Assembly (NCBI GenBank): GCA_947568835.1
Contig: OX387610.1
Coordinates: 8,829,501 to 8,893,500, forward strand
Source: Protonemura montana
Taxonomy: Eukaryota; Arthropoda; Insecta; Plecoptera; Nemouridae
Length of the DNA stretch: 64,000 nucleotides
Reading direction: 5' to 3'
The notes under the pieces were generated by a model that was not told where the DNA came from, did no database searches, and saw nothing but the letters and a program-made list of their open reading frames with translations. The position numbers and the translations under genes are program-made. Below, one piece after another: positions 12,405 to 23,500 of this stretch; the stretch's first letter is position 1, and each line of letters begins with the position of its first letter.

Positions 12405-13040
12405 ACTTGGATAGTTTTTTTTTGCAATTTCATTACAAATGAGCTGCTACCAGTCTATAGCTGGGTATTTTTTTTATATAATTTCAATTAAGTATAGCTA
12501 AATGTTTAGTCATTTATTATTTTGTGAGTACTTTCAGCTAGAAGCTTCTTCGAATGAAGAAATACCACATGAATTTAAAAAAAACCAATTCTAAATTTTG
12601 CTATTTATTTATAATTTTTCCAATAAAACTCGTAGAGAAAGTTGTAAATTTTAACGTCTCCTTTATGAATCTTATTCAAATAAATAAGATTTTATCATCG
12701 TTTTTTTAATTATAAGTTAAGTTATTTAACATCATAGTTAAAAATCAATTCCTGAAGCTTACCGAATGACCAAAATTTACCTCCACACAACCAAAATGTC
12801 TATCGACAAACGCCCCCTAACTACCAATCCGCCACTGGCGTTCGAGCCGAAACAACATACGAGACGAATACAATATGTAAATCCAAATCCCGTGCGTCGG
12901 CTGTTCAAAGTGTTACCTTAGCCGCTAGGCTCTTGGCAAGGTGTTAAAACTACGCCACCTGAAAAATCGTCAGCGTCGACCTCTGTGCCATCTCCTCCAC
13001 ATAACTCATAGACCACTGCTAGACATCGTCGAACGCCTAG
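12405..13040. other. Non-coding DNA, possible decayed tRNA-like relic
   Basis: Read on the minus strand, 12900-12960 contains a weak tRNA-like string (TAGCGGCTAAGG then CACGGGATTTGG), and CCACTGGCGTTCGAGCCGAA at 12833-12852 resembles 19047-19065. Both are too degraded to classify. Confidence 0.3.
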
Positions 13041-13042
13041 CA

Positions 13043-13092
13043 AGGGTCAGAGAGTGGACATCTAGACTCAATTTGGCCGCCATATTTGCACC
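13043..13092 (+). repeat. Single dispersed unit of the 45-bp repeat
   Basis: GGTCAGAGAGTGGACATCTA followed by GGCCGCCATATTTGCACC matches the monomer of 9258-10158, with an altered middle. It shows the unit exists outside arrays. Confidence 0.7.
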
Positions 13093-13239
13093 AGCGCCAT
13101 AATTACACCAACAGTATCGACACTAGTTTGAGTCAATGCCGCCAAATGACTACTTTTTTGTTAAAAATTGAAATTTTATTTTGTCCTACTCCTTTCTCAC
13201 AGTATACTTACATTTGAGACTGGTTCACGATCAATTGCA

Positions 13240-13428
13240 ATACCGTGCAAACATGGCAGTCACGGCTTGGAAATGGCCTCTCTCTGGCCGTGCAAACATG
13301 GTTGCCATTGCTTGGAGATGGCCACTCTTTATCCGGGCAAATATGGCTGCCATTGCTTGGAGATGGCCACTCTTTATCCGGGCAAAGATGGCTGCCATTG
13401 CTTGGAGATAGACACTCTCTGGCCGTCG
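13240..13428 (-). repeat. Inverted mini-array of the 45-bp repeat, about 4 units
   Basis: Four 45-bp units in the opposite orientation to the main array, each with TGCTTGGAGATGGCCACTCT-like sequence. Frames read through it on both strands because of the 45-bp period. Confidence 0.85.
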
Positions 13429-13429
13429 A

Positions 13430-14169
13430 CCCACTAGATTCATAACTCAAAGTTCCACGGGTCCTGACATCACGAGAGGAACGCCTCTTCCAGCCGAGGC
13501 GCGAGGAAGACGATGATGAAGACTCTCGTAAATTAAGAGGCACGTTAGGATTTCGGACGCCGCTTTTCGGCCGCTAATCACGCGCTGTGAATATTTTCGG
13601 GATATCGCGTGGGCTGACAGAGGTAATAGCAGAACTGGAATTACGATATTCAAAAGAGTTCTCCAGATTTTGTTTAATAACTGAATGCATAGCACTGAAT
13701 GATTGCATGTTTAATAACTGAATAACTCATTTTCAGTACTTTAAATTACTGATTCGCAAGTGGTTTTCTTCATTCTGATCGTTAATTCTGAGAAATTTGA
13801 TATTTTCATGTTTAGGGCTGGAAAAGCTTCGTACAACCTTAGCAAGGATTCCTTAAAATGGTTAAAAACGATCATAAACATGTAGTTTCCAATTTTTTGA
13901 GGTACCTAAGTTTTCGTTTGAATAAAATAGCGTCATATTGGGTACTTCAAAATGCTGGTAATTTACAGCCAAGGATTGCTTGACTTATTGATATGCTCCC
14001 AGTTAAGTCGTGAGAAATGAAAGACCGATTGCAAAAGCGTTCCAAGCGCATTAAATTGCATTACAAATAAAAAAATAATAAAGTCATTGCTGGTTGAGTG
14101 GTTGTTTTCAGAGCCATGGTTTGATGTTATGATGTGTTTTTCGTTAAACAATCAATAACAAAACAGCAA
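13430..14169. other. Non-coding; GC-rich patch at 13440-13640
   Basis: A moderately GC-rich 200-bp patch is followed by AT-rich DNA. No splice-consistent exon was recognised. Confidence 0.4.
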
Positions 14170-14182
14170 TAACATCAAAGTT

Positions 14183-14455
14183 GTTTAATATTATCAACAC
14201 TATAACCGTCTCAAAAATTGATGCCCAAACGGAGACTCGAACCTCAAACTGCATTTATCGCGGGTGTTGCTCTAAACCATTCAGCTACTTGGACACTGGC
14301 TATTTGAGACGATTTTAGTGTATTTTGATGAGAATGACAGTTCTCCATGGAGTAGAACCATGTTAGGGCATCAATTTTTGAGACGGTTATAGTGTTGATA
14401 ATAATAAAATACGTCGCGCATTGCAAGCGTTTGCAATAAAAATAAGATTTCATCT
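14183..14455 (-). mobile_element. Foldback element with tRNA-like core (273 bp) and perfect 13-bp target duplication
   Basis: Order: short left arm (ATTATCAACACTATAACCGT), antisense tRNA-like core, spacer with GATGAGAATGACAGTTCTCC, and full right arm (GGGCATCAATTTTTGAGACG to AAATAAGATTTCATC-like). The perfect direct repeat TAACATCAAAGTT at 14170-14182 and 14456-14468 encloses both arms and the core. The palindromic composite therefore integrated as a single unit. The duplication length suits LINE-style retrotransposition better than a typical cut-and-paste transposon. Confidence 0.9.
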
Positions 14456-14710
14456 TAACATCAAAGTTATCGCTATTCTCAAGTGCTACTGCAGCATCTA
14501 GGTACCACCAAAATAAAGCTCACAGCAAAATTCAACGGACTGCACATGGGTTTAAATGCAAAATCACCTACCCTGCTCCTGCACCAAACCCTTCTTACCC
14601 CTGCGTGATTTCCGTCGATCCCGTAGCGCAGAGGCGTCAAACGCGTGCCTTTTTATTGAAACACCGAGTGAGGCTGTCACGCAGGCTATAACTGGCACCC
14701 TACAGAAAGA

Positions 14711-14992
14711 GTCGGCACGTTGGAAACACTGGTTCTCGTGAGATCACAGAAGTTAAGCAGCACTGCGCTGAGTCAAGCATTGGATGGGTGACTATCATAC
14801 ACATAACCACTTCTGTTCGGAAAACTTCAATCGCCTTGCGTATCAACCTCTCGACAGCATCGATTTGTGGAGAAATCCTGTTGTTCGAGTTCTAGATTAG
14901 GCTAAACAATATATCACCCACTCTGCACCGATGCCTGTAAAACAGGGCCACATGGCTAACAAAATAGTGCGTCGTTAAACACCAGATCAACT
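14711..14992 (+). mobile_element. 5S-rRNA-derived SINE, internally deleted copy
   Basis: The 5S-like part reads TTCTCGTGAGATCACAGAAG, TTAAGCAGCACTGCGC and TTGGATGGGTGACTATC. The body is shortened after TCCTGTTGTTCGAGTTCTAG but ends with the family tail AGTGCGTCGTTAAACACCA. Confidence 0.85.
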
Positions 14993-15967
14993 GTCCTCCT
15001 CCCCCCACCCCATCCCTCTCACCTGATATATGTACTACCTGAGGTAAGCCACATGTGTTCCTTGGAGTCTGATCGTACGGAATAGCGAGGAAAAGTAATC
15101 AATGTAAGCGGTTAGCATGTGTTCGTTAACTTTAATCTGTCGTTAACTAGAGCAGTCTTATTTTAGGAGATTAAAAGTTTTGAACGGGACCCTTTTAGTT
15201 CTGCGTTTCAACGTTCGATCAGTCATTCATCTAATTGATATTCCTAGTGGAATTTTGCTCCAATCTAAAAGTAATACAGCCAATTTCCACGTGAACTGAA
15301 AGCATTTAATCACCAAACAAGCTTGGTAATTATCATCAGAAATCATTTTTCTTCTCCAATGGTCAAGACCCAAAAATTGTTTCTACCGTCATAAAGTAAA
15401 TAACTTCATGGACATAATTAAAAAGTTTGGTCCAGGATTAAAACGCTTCCTGTGCACTTATTGTGTTTTTTTTTTTTTTTTGTAAACAACTCAATTACGC
15501 CATGACCGACTCAGAAAAAAAAACTAGAAAACATTTTCGACCACAGCTTAGTCGTGTTGAAACAATCCCGGGTCCTCTCCAGCTAGTTCCTAGCCAGAGA
15601 TTAACAAGGCTAATGGCTGCAGCGGAGCGCGCTCAAAGCACACCCTATAATTTGCAGGTATTCAATGAAGATATTTCGGAAATTTGGACCGCAAAGCATC
15701 GCATCATCTACCAGTTAACGAGCGAAGAAACAAATTATCGCTGTTGCAACCTTTCTAAGGTAATCAATTATCTGGCATACGTATACATGACTTTCAAATA
15801 CGCTAGCGATACGGAAAAATAGGAGGATTATGAAAAGTTGACCGTTGTTTCTCGAGACGATTGAGTTGTTTATGCCGCAGTCTCAAAGTTACAGACAAAG
15901 AAAAATAGAGGATAATGATCACAATTTCTTTCTTTTTTTTTTTGCTTTTTTTTGTATACAATGTTTA
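14993..15967. other. Non-coding; one unrecognised 119-codon frame
   Basis: The frame at 15463-15822 reads a basic, domain-less peptide after a poly-T run. I do not recognise it and see no promoter or polyadenylation signal, so I do not call it a gene. Confidence 0.35.
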
Positions 15968-16115
15968 TACCCAGTTTTTCAGTTATTTGTTAAAAACCTA
16001 ACAGTCTGTTAACTTATTATTTGATTGGCAATAGCAAATCAGAAGAAGTCTTTTATTTTTAACGGTCTGCCACTGAAATAACGGTTAGTTCCACAAATTA
16101 TACTTGATTTAACAC
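15968..16115. repeat. Unclassified dispersed repeat, copy 2
   Basis: Partner of 7967-8130 (CCAGTTTTTCAGTTA, AACAGTCTGTTAACTT, AAATCAGA, TTTTTAACGGTCTG in order). Confidence 0.5.
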
Positions 16116-16295
16116 TAAGTTATAACAAAGAAAGCAATGTAATTGGAATGCTTTTCTCTGTGCTAAGGGTATACCTATGTATATTCACTACTATTATTGT
16201 TTAGTCGTTTCATGTATAATTGCAATTATTACAAGGAAAGATTCAATTATCGCTTACAAGTCAAGAAGCATTGCATTTGCTTGGAAACAAGACAC

Positions 16296-16329
16296 CTGAT
16301 TATTAAGGTGTTCACACCTTAATAATCAG
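16296..16329. repeat. 34-nt near-perfect palindrome
   Basis: Two 16-bp arms, CTGATTATTAAGGTGT and ACACCTTAATAATCAG, pair perfectly around a 2-nt centre (TC). An AGT-rich microsatellite follows at about 16340-16385. No function is assigned. Confidence 0.9.
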
Positions 16330-16660
16330 TAACAAGTAGTAAAAAGTGTAAAAGTAGTAGTAGTAGTAAAATCAGTAGTAAAAACTGTGTCTTTAATGAT
16401 TTGTAAAACAAATACATTTGTCATGTATCTGATAACTATGCATGTTACTTTATCAAGAATGAAAGCAGATGCTCAACACAGTTTTAAATAGTTATGTTTC
16501 AAGATATCTTATTGGTTGACGAAATAAAGACGACGATTTAAGCGGTAGTTAGGGCTTGATGTTCGGTTCAAACGATAACTGCCAGATTCTTCTTTTTTTA
16601 TCTTGATCTTTGGTGCGTATTGAAAACCTGAGCTGGACTAAAGTTAAAAAAATAGCAATA

Positions 16661-16850
16661 AGAATTTTATTATTAGAAACACTGCTACCTTCACAAAAAT
16701 TGATGCCCGAACAGTTAACCCAATTGGTCAGAGCAACACCCGCTATAGGTGGAGATCGGGGTTCGAGTCATCAATCAGCCATCAATCGGGCATCAATATT
16801 TGAGAGGGTAGTGCCTATCAATCAAAAACACGCAATTTAAACAAGATTTC
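16661..16850 (+). mobile_element. tRNA-core foldback element, sense core, degraded
   Basis: Short left arm (TTTTATTATTAGAAACACTG, then AAAAATTGATGCCCGAAC), a sense tRNA-like core (AATTGGTCAGAGCAACACCC to GGAGATCGGGGTTCGAGT), and a right arm beginning GGGCATCAATATTTGAGAGG. Its core points the opposite way from that of 14183-14455 relative to the window. Confidence 0.75.
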
Positions 16851-19720
16851 ACAGCAAAAATAATTCATTTTTAAAACCAAACCCAGAACTGCCCGATCAC
16901 AAGAATCAAAATCTCTGGCTCTATTCATTGTCGTAACGGCCATCAATAATGAAGTCATCTAGATTTCTCAAGCCAGCCACAGGTAAAACCATATACCTAG
17001 ACATTGTTTATTGTATAACGAAATTAAAGCGAACCATAGCGAACAAGGGAACCGAGATACAATGGAAGACACCGAAAGCCCGACGGGGGTCCGGTGTTTT
17101 GTAGTCTATCATTTTCTCATTTACAGTTTCGAGAATGAGAAATGACAGGACCAATTTCATAACTGAAAATTAGTACACACACATAGACAGAGAGAGAGAT
17201 AGAGTTTGAGAGAACCCTAGAAGAAAAGGTTGCCGGACCCATAACACTGGTATTCATTATTCGAAAGATATAACTATGTATGGGCAAGGTTTATTATTGA
17301 AAAATATACTCCTAGTCAAGTCTAATTGAATATTTCCGCCGCGATTTTATACCTGGCCGATTGTAAAAATGTTTTTGTGTTTCGATACTTTCCCGCTCGT
17401 AAACGTCAAAAGTTTGTATGAAAAATGAACGAATTCTAGTTTTGTATGAACGCTTCTTCATAACTTACGGTAATAAAGTGGAAATTTGAATCTTAAGTGG
17501 TGTTTGCCATATATGGAATATAGCTAGAGCGTAGATGGTTAAAATGCGCGAAAATTAACTTGCTGTTTTCTTTTTTGTACTGCATTTATTTTGTTTCTGC
17601 ATAATGGCAATACTTTTATTTTTTTTATCTTGTTCGACAATCAATTTAGTCGTCAGTTTATAGTTTCTCAGATTTGGAACACATTTTTGCAGGGATATTT
17701 TGGCATTGCAGTCAAAGTTCAAACACTGGAAACCCAGTGTATAGTAGACAAAAATTACACTTAAAAAATTTATATTTTTTACGACTATTTTCTCCACTTG
17801 CCAGAATATCCTCCGACCCTTCACAAGCATCTAGATTTTTTAACGAAGTTCAGAACAACTTATGACATAAAGTAAGCACAAAAGTCCTTTGTCTGCAACA
17901 TACTTGATTTCTGGTTTTCTAAATTTATTGGTACTGCCAGTTTGTTTTTTTCAAAATTTGGTCAGTTTCTTGATATTTTTTCGTTAAAAAGATTTCTTTG
18001 AGCTGGAAAAATAGAAAATGTGCATCAACCATTCCCTGCCGTAATGACAACTAAGAGCAAAGTAAAAATAATTATTTGAGGGACCCACGGAGTCTGCAAC
18101 CGGTATTAACAGATATAACGCTGGGGACTCTTCGACCTAAAAACTAAATACCACCAACAATAATTGTTCCTCTTTGTATTTCAATAAGATATTTATCCAT
18201 TGCGTTCTGTTTTGAAAGCACTATTTTTTTCCTCAAATCGCCTTTAGCGAAGATACTTAATGGTGCAATTTCAATCTCTATGTAATTAGCATCTTGTCAA
18301 GCCATAATAAAATACAATTAAATAATGTAGAGCAATTGGTGAAGTAAGGTTTGTTAGAACCATGTTCTCTTCAGAAATTGCATCTCTTCAAATTCTCTTC
18401 AAAAAATATCGATGTATATTTATCAATCATTGAGATTAGCATTAATAAAGATTAACTCAATAAATAACTGCGAGTAATCTGTGAGAAATAACGAAATTAA
18501 ATTTGTTACCACTCAAAACTTCTGTGACTCTGTCTAGTAGCAAATACTGCTTTTGTCAATGTTTGCAAAGCCAGTTTAACATTAGCGCTGAGGAATCTTC
18601 GGCCTGAAAACTAAATACCACCAATCAAATTTGTTCCTCGTTGGATTTCAAATGCGATTCACGCCGTCCACCGACGCCTCTGAGTGCGACTGCGCCATCG
18701 GGCCCAAGAAACCAGCGTGAATGAAAATGTAAATTAATCTATTACACGTCGGACACGCTTGATCAGGACCTCGGTCTTCAGGTGAGTGAGATGTTCGTTG
18801 TACTAATCTTCGGTCGAATCCAGCGGCGTGCGAGCCAAGAATGCAGGACGACCAACTTAACAAATCAGGATAAAAAAAAAACCGGCGTTAAAGGCAAAAA
18901 TGTATTTTCAGCTTAGCCGATATTATTAAATATTCAAAAGAGTGCATGGTTGCACAAATGCCGAGAATAGACGCAGATTTATAATTTAATTTTGTGCAGA
19001 AGGCACTGTTTAATCATACAAAAACATATTGTATTTTTCAGTCGCCACTTGTGGCGTTTGAGCCGAAAAAGAAAATGAACTAACTTTATAAATTGTGTAT
19101 ACAAATTCAAAGTAAGTCAGTTCTTCCATAAATATTTTGTATTGTACGACGCTATTTACCGAATGGTTATGTTTAAACAGCAGGAATTCTAAATGTATTC
19201 CCTAAGCTAGACTTTAGCCAAAGTCTGGTCTGCCTAACAGTCTTACCTTTAGTCTAAGCACGCAACACAGAATTGAATACCCTTTACAGCAAATAATTAC
19301 AAGAGCCTCCAACCGTTCTCATTTCCCATAGTCGTGAATTGTGCGTCTCTCTTGGGTGCATGCACCTATGCCCACTTTAAGACCCGTCCGCCCGCCACCA
19401 CTCCTGACCAAGGGTCCGGTACCCCAACGTGTGAATAGACCGATGTCGGCATTCGGCGCTGTCCCTGCGGGGGGCCACCCAACTTAACCAGCCCCACGGG
19501 GCGCCGGACACCAATCTTTCACGCCGACACCGACGCGGCCGACCAGGCGATCTTCCGCCGCGCGGGTTGTCGAATTATTGGTGCCTTCTCTTATATGTGT
19601 GGGATGAGACTGGCCAGGTTTCTAACTCATATTTGGAGCAAATTCAGGTATCCCTGGTTCCCAAGATCTGTATTCTTTCACTGACCAAAGATCCCTCTAT
19701 CCAGACTCCAGATCCAAGTT
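16851..19720. other. Non-coding with a local 80-bp duplication and GC-rich patches
   Basis: Positions 18090-18185 and 18578-18652 share a duplicated segment (CTAAATACCACCAA then TTGTTCCTC), the second copy fused to fragments of the 200-bp unclassified repeat (18425-18600). Positions 18640-18860 and 19340-19570 are GC-rich relative to surroundings but show no continuous coding. A CAG|GTGAGTG string at 18777-18786 looks like a splice donor but has no supportable exon before it. Confidence 0.4.
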
Positions 19721-19723
19721 CCA

Positions 19724-20151
19724 AATCGAACGGTTTGGCGAGCTGGAAACATAATTTTTTTTATTTCACCAAATTTAAGCAACACTGTGATGGGACAGGT
19801 CATGGATGCGTTACTATCATACAAATGTCCAGTTCGTTCCGGAAGAGAGGTTGGAGGGATGAAAGTTAGAACATCAACTTTTTTCGCCTCGCTTATCAAT
19901 CTCTAAACAGCAGGGAGGAATCCTACACCACCATAGACACCTTCGGGAGGAACGTCAAGCTGGTGGTCCTATTGGTGTTCTTCGACAGGAGTAGGCTACG
20001 TGCCGGCACCTGGATTCCCCTCCTCCCTTCTAAGCTATATTTAGTTCATAACATTCTCATCGGCATCCACTCATCCACCGACGCCATGAGACCAGAGCCA
20101 TATAGCATGTTGCTAAAACAGTGCGTCGTTAAACACAACAAATCAATCAAT
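19724..20151 (+). mobile_element. 5S-rRNA-derived SINE with 9-bp target duplication
   Basis: Begins CGAACGGTTTGGCG; the 5S part is damaged by a poly-T insertion but retains TTAAGCAACACTGTGATGGG. The body runs to the tail GTGCGTCGTTAAACACAACA followed by AATCAATCAATC. Direct repeats CAAGTTCCA at 19715-19723 and 20152-20160 flank it. Confidence 0.9.
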
Positions 20152-20517
20152 CAAGTTCCAGGTATTACGCACAAAATTGAAGCAAGCACGTGTTTTACTT
20201 CATAACTTTAACACAAAAAGCCCTTTGGATCCCTTAGCCCCAAAATCTGTCTTTTTTTTTCATAGCTAAGGATCTCAAGGGTGCAAAGAAGTGCACGGTT
20301 CATGGTTGTAGCTGCATTGAAGAAACATGATTGAAACTGAAATCAGAAGCTAAACCAATAAAAATCTAAAGCCATATTTGTATTACCTATGAAATGACCT
20401 ATGACCTGTCAAAATATGCTGATATCGGTGTCATTATATCGTACTACTACGCTTATGATGAACTCTCTTGCCAAATAGCTGTCAAAAATTGGAGGAAGCT
20501 ACTAGATGGAGTTACCG

Positions 20518-20702
20518 TCGTTCGCATATGAGACTGGTTTACGCTAAATTAACCTTTATTTTGAGTTGTAATTATTTAAGTTTAGAAACGTGTTCAAAAG
20601 AGCGGCTTCAAGCGCCATCGGGTGGCACCCACCGTTACCACATGTTACCGGCTCGTTTACTTTAACGCATGCCTTCTGACTACACCTATACACTCAGTGG
20701 TA
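20518..20702 (+). repeat. Unclassified ~200-bp interspersed repeat
   Basis: Contains family words GAGACTGGTTTACGCTAAAT, GCGCCATCGGGTGGCACCCA and CCGGCTCGTTTACTTTAACG. Other copies are at 29847, 39588, 44364 (minus), 55117 (minus), 57226 and 61305. No tRNA or 5S head and no clear terminal inverted repeat was found. Confidence 0.8.
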
Positions 20703-22200
20703 TAATTAATTGTTATTCCAAAGAAAGTAAGATACGATTATAGAATGTTCATAATATTCTATGTCCGCATACCAACCACCAGACTGCGTTCAAATACCAC
20801 GTGAGATCTTGTTAAAGTGCTAGATTTATCTAGCCGCCGGCTCCAGAGGAATTAAAATTGAATGAAGCTCTAGCAATTTATTGTATTACCTTAAAGTATA
20901 TTTCATTTTATTAGCGCCTTTTGCATTGTGGTCGAAAATCCCGAATTTATTACCAACCTGTTTTTATTTATAAAGTTACTATTTTTTTTTAGGTCCACTA
21001 GCATCAAGAAGGTATCTTTCGAGTTGTTGGCATTACGATTTAAATTTAGAATCGTGTTTTTGTATTCTTTGTTGGCTTTCGTTTGAAAGATTGTGACCAA
21101 AGAAAACTCGTAGACAAGTATTTTTACATAGCGTAGAACGAAGAAGAAGATCAAGAAAAAGACGGGTGCGACTACCACTTCGTAATCGGGATTAATCTTG
21201 ATCAACTACAAAGAAATGCAAAAAAAAACTCGATTTTTCTTCAAATTGAATTAAAATTTTGTACGGCACGTCCCAAAAACTCAGGTGCATATGTTTTAAC
21301 GTTTTTATGTGTAAATTATTAGGGTCTTTGTTCGATTCATGTTTATCTGTTCTGGTGTCAACATTTCATCCCGTCTTGCCTCGATCTGCCTTGACTTGAC
21401 ATCTAGGCTGTGTTGAAAAAGTACGTACCCACCCTTCCCCCTTCAATCCAACATAGTATTGGCTGTGACCATTGGCTGCGGAAGAGTCAGTTATAATTTT
21501 CACTAGAAACTAATAAGCTGTTTTCAACTCGCATATCTATAAGACTCATTTCCAATTTACAGTTTACAATTTAAAATATTCTTTTACTGAATAAAAGCAA
21601 CTAATCACTTTTTTTCTTTGATACTTTTTGGTAATAACATTTCGGTTTCAAATGGGTAAGGGTACGTAATTTTTCAACACAGAAAAACCAAAAGTAGAAT
21701 TCCATTGCAGTGCATTACTTTTGACAAAGTGACAGCTACAATTGTTTAGCGGTAAATATTGTCTTCTTCGAAAAAGTTAACAAATACCTGATTTCAGGCT
21801 CATCGAGTTATAGCTATAACCTTGAGACATAGGCCCGGTAGGAAAAGAGGTTAAAAGTGAGAAGCTCTGTCAGGCGATCTAAACATCTCAATGACTACCA
21901 AAAGTTTAATCTACCACTGAACCTCATATTTTTCGAAGTTTTTTTGTTTTCAAATTTGGGAACGAAAATGACGTTCTTAGAAAAATTTCATTATACGCTA
22001 TATCAACAGAAAGTTTTAGCAATATAAAATAATTGAAATTAAAACAAATATCACTGCAGATTTAATAGTTTTACAAATATTCATATATCGTATTCATACA
22101 CTACTAATAATTGTATATCCATATAAGCACCAGTCCTGTTGTATTGACCATTTTTCCAAGCCAAGCGAGATGGTTCGATAACAAATAAACATGAATTACC
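20703..22200. other. Non-coding DNA holding one TIR element
   Basis: AT-rich sequence. The frame at 20903-21205 on the minus strand has no recognisable domain. A 275-bp TIR element is listed separately at 21408-21682. Confidence 0.5.
21408..21682. mobile_element. Short TIR (MITE-like) element
   Basis: The 23-bp end CTGTGTTGAAAAAGTACGTA (then CCC) at 21408-21430 is repeated in inverse at 21660-21682 with one mismatch. The 275-bp interval has no open frame of note. No target duplication is obvious, so the superfamily is not assigned. Confidence 0.7.
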
Positions 22201-22204
22201 TACG

Positions 22205-22337
22205 ATGGTTTTTAGACTCATTTCTACTTGATTTATCCTTAGCACTAGTTTTAACAAAAACTATTTGAAATGGGTTTTTAATGCTATATATAAAACCTTT
22301 ACTTAGCATTCAAAACCCATTTCAAATAGTTTTTGTT
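22205..22337. repeat. Foldback hairpin element, copy A
   Basis: A leader with GGTTTTTAGACTCATTTCTA precedes inverted arms. AACAAAAACTATTTGAAATG (from 22253) pairs with CATTTCAAATAGTTTTTGTT (to 22337), with GGGTTTT and AATGCTA continuing the stem. The same stem occurs at 26876-26996. Confidence 0.85.
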
Positions 22338-23170
22338 ATGAACAACCTACCTAAATAGAGCTCTCAAAGTTGTACTCTCTAAAACTGTAAATAATTTCCA
22401 AAAACAAATGGAAAATATGGTCACCGTTTCTCAAAAAACAAACAACAGTAGATAATAAATGTGTCTCTAATAACCGAACTCTCGAGTGTCAATTTGGAAC
22501 CAAATGCCGGAAATTGTCACTAACGAAACCAAAGCTTCACTTCCTGGTTTCAACACAAATTTCACCCTCGTCTCAGCATTCCGTATCACTGGCCCCAGAA
22601 ATCCACCCTCGATCTCAATTTCGGAAAACGATTAACCTCAAAATTGTGCCCAATTAGCGAGGTCCACGACTCGCCATCTGTCAATCCCAAAGCGATACCT
22701 GGTAGTAACGCAATCACAACAAAAGAATATTGCGATCAACTCGATTGAACTTCCCACGAGAAAAATAATTCAGAATCGAGTTCAACAAGATTACTGCACC
22801 GCATCCGAGTAGTTATTTCCGGGCTCTGGTTTTTATTATTTGATAGAAAATGTATATAATAACAAAGTGAGAGATATATAATTGGAATTTACGATATTAA
22901 AAAGAAATGAAGATGTCTGCTACCGTGGAAATTAATAGTGCACAAAACAGGATCTTTTGTTACAAGGTGTTAGACTGGAGAGGTGATTTTTTTCCTTTTT
23001 TTTTTAGATTGCTGAGGTATATTTGTGTAAATTATTTCACGCTTGTAAGGTCGTAATTCTTTCATTCACTGATTTCTCTTGGTTCGAATCGAATTCAAGT
23101 GATTGACACTCAAACATTGGTCTGAGAGAGAAAAAAATAACCGTTAGAAAAAGTACCTTTGGCTTGGATT
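22338..23170. other. Non-coding DNA
   Basis: No exon or repeat recognised. Confidence 0.45.
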
Positions 23171-23500
23171 TGTTGAGTTTAACGACGTACTGTTTTGAAA
23201 ACGGGCCCTGTGGCATTGCTCATATGCAGCGTCGGTGTATAAGTGGGTGATAATTAGAATGATGATGAACCTAATCTAGTGTACCGGTGCCGACACGGAG
23301 CCTACTCCTGTAAAGGAGCTCCAAGGGGTCAGTCGGTTTGACGTCCCTTCCGAAAGACGGTACAATGCGAAAAACAGGATTCCTTCACAAATCCATGCCG
23401 TCCAGAGGTTGATAAGCAAGGCGAGTGAAGTTGCTGTTCTAACTTGCATCCCTCCAATCTCTCTCCCAGCGCAGTACCGGTGTTTCCAACACGTCAAACC
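23171..23500 (-). mobile_element. 5S-rRNA-derived SINE, antisense, 5S head mostly deleted
   Basis: Reads the family tail in reverse (GTTTAACGACGTACTGTTTT), then the body (GATTCCTTCACAAATCCATG), and stops with a truncated head, ACCGGTGTTTCCAACACGTC. Most of the 5S core between CTCTCTCCCAG and CGCAGTACC is missing. Confidence 0.85.

Noticed and set aside
15463..15822. 119-codon frame
   Set aside because: No recognised domain, starts in a poly-T run, and has no promoter, splice or polyadenylation support.
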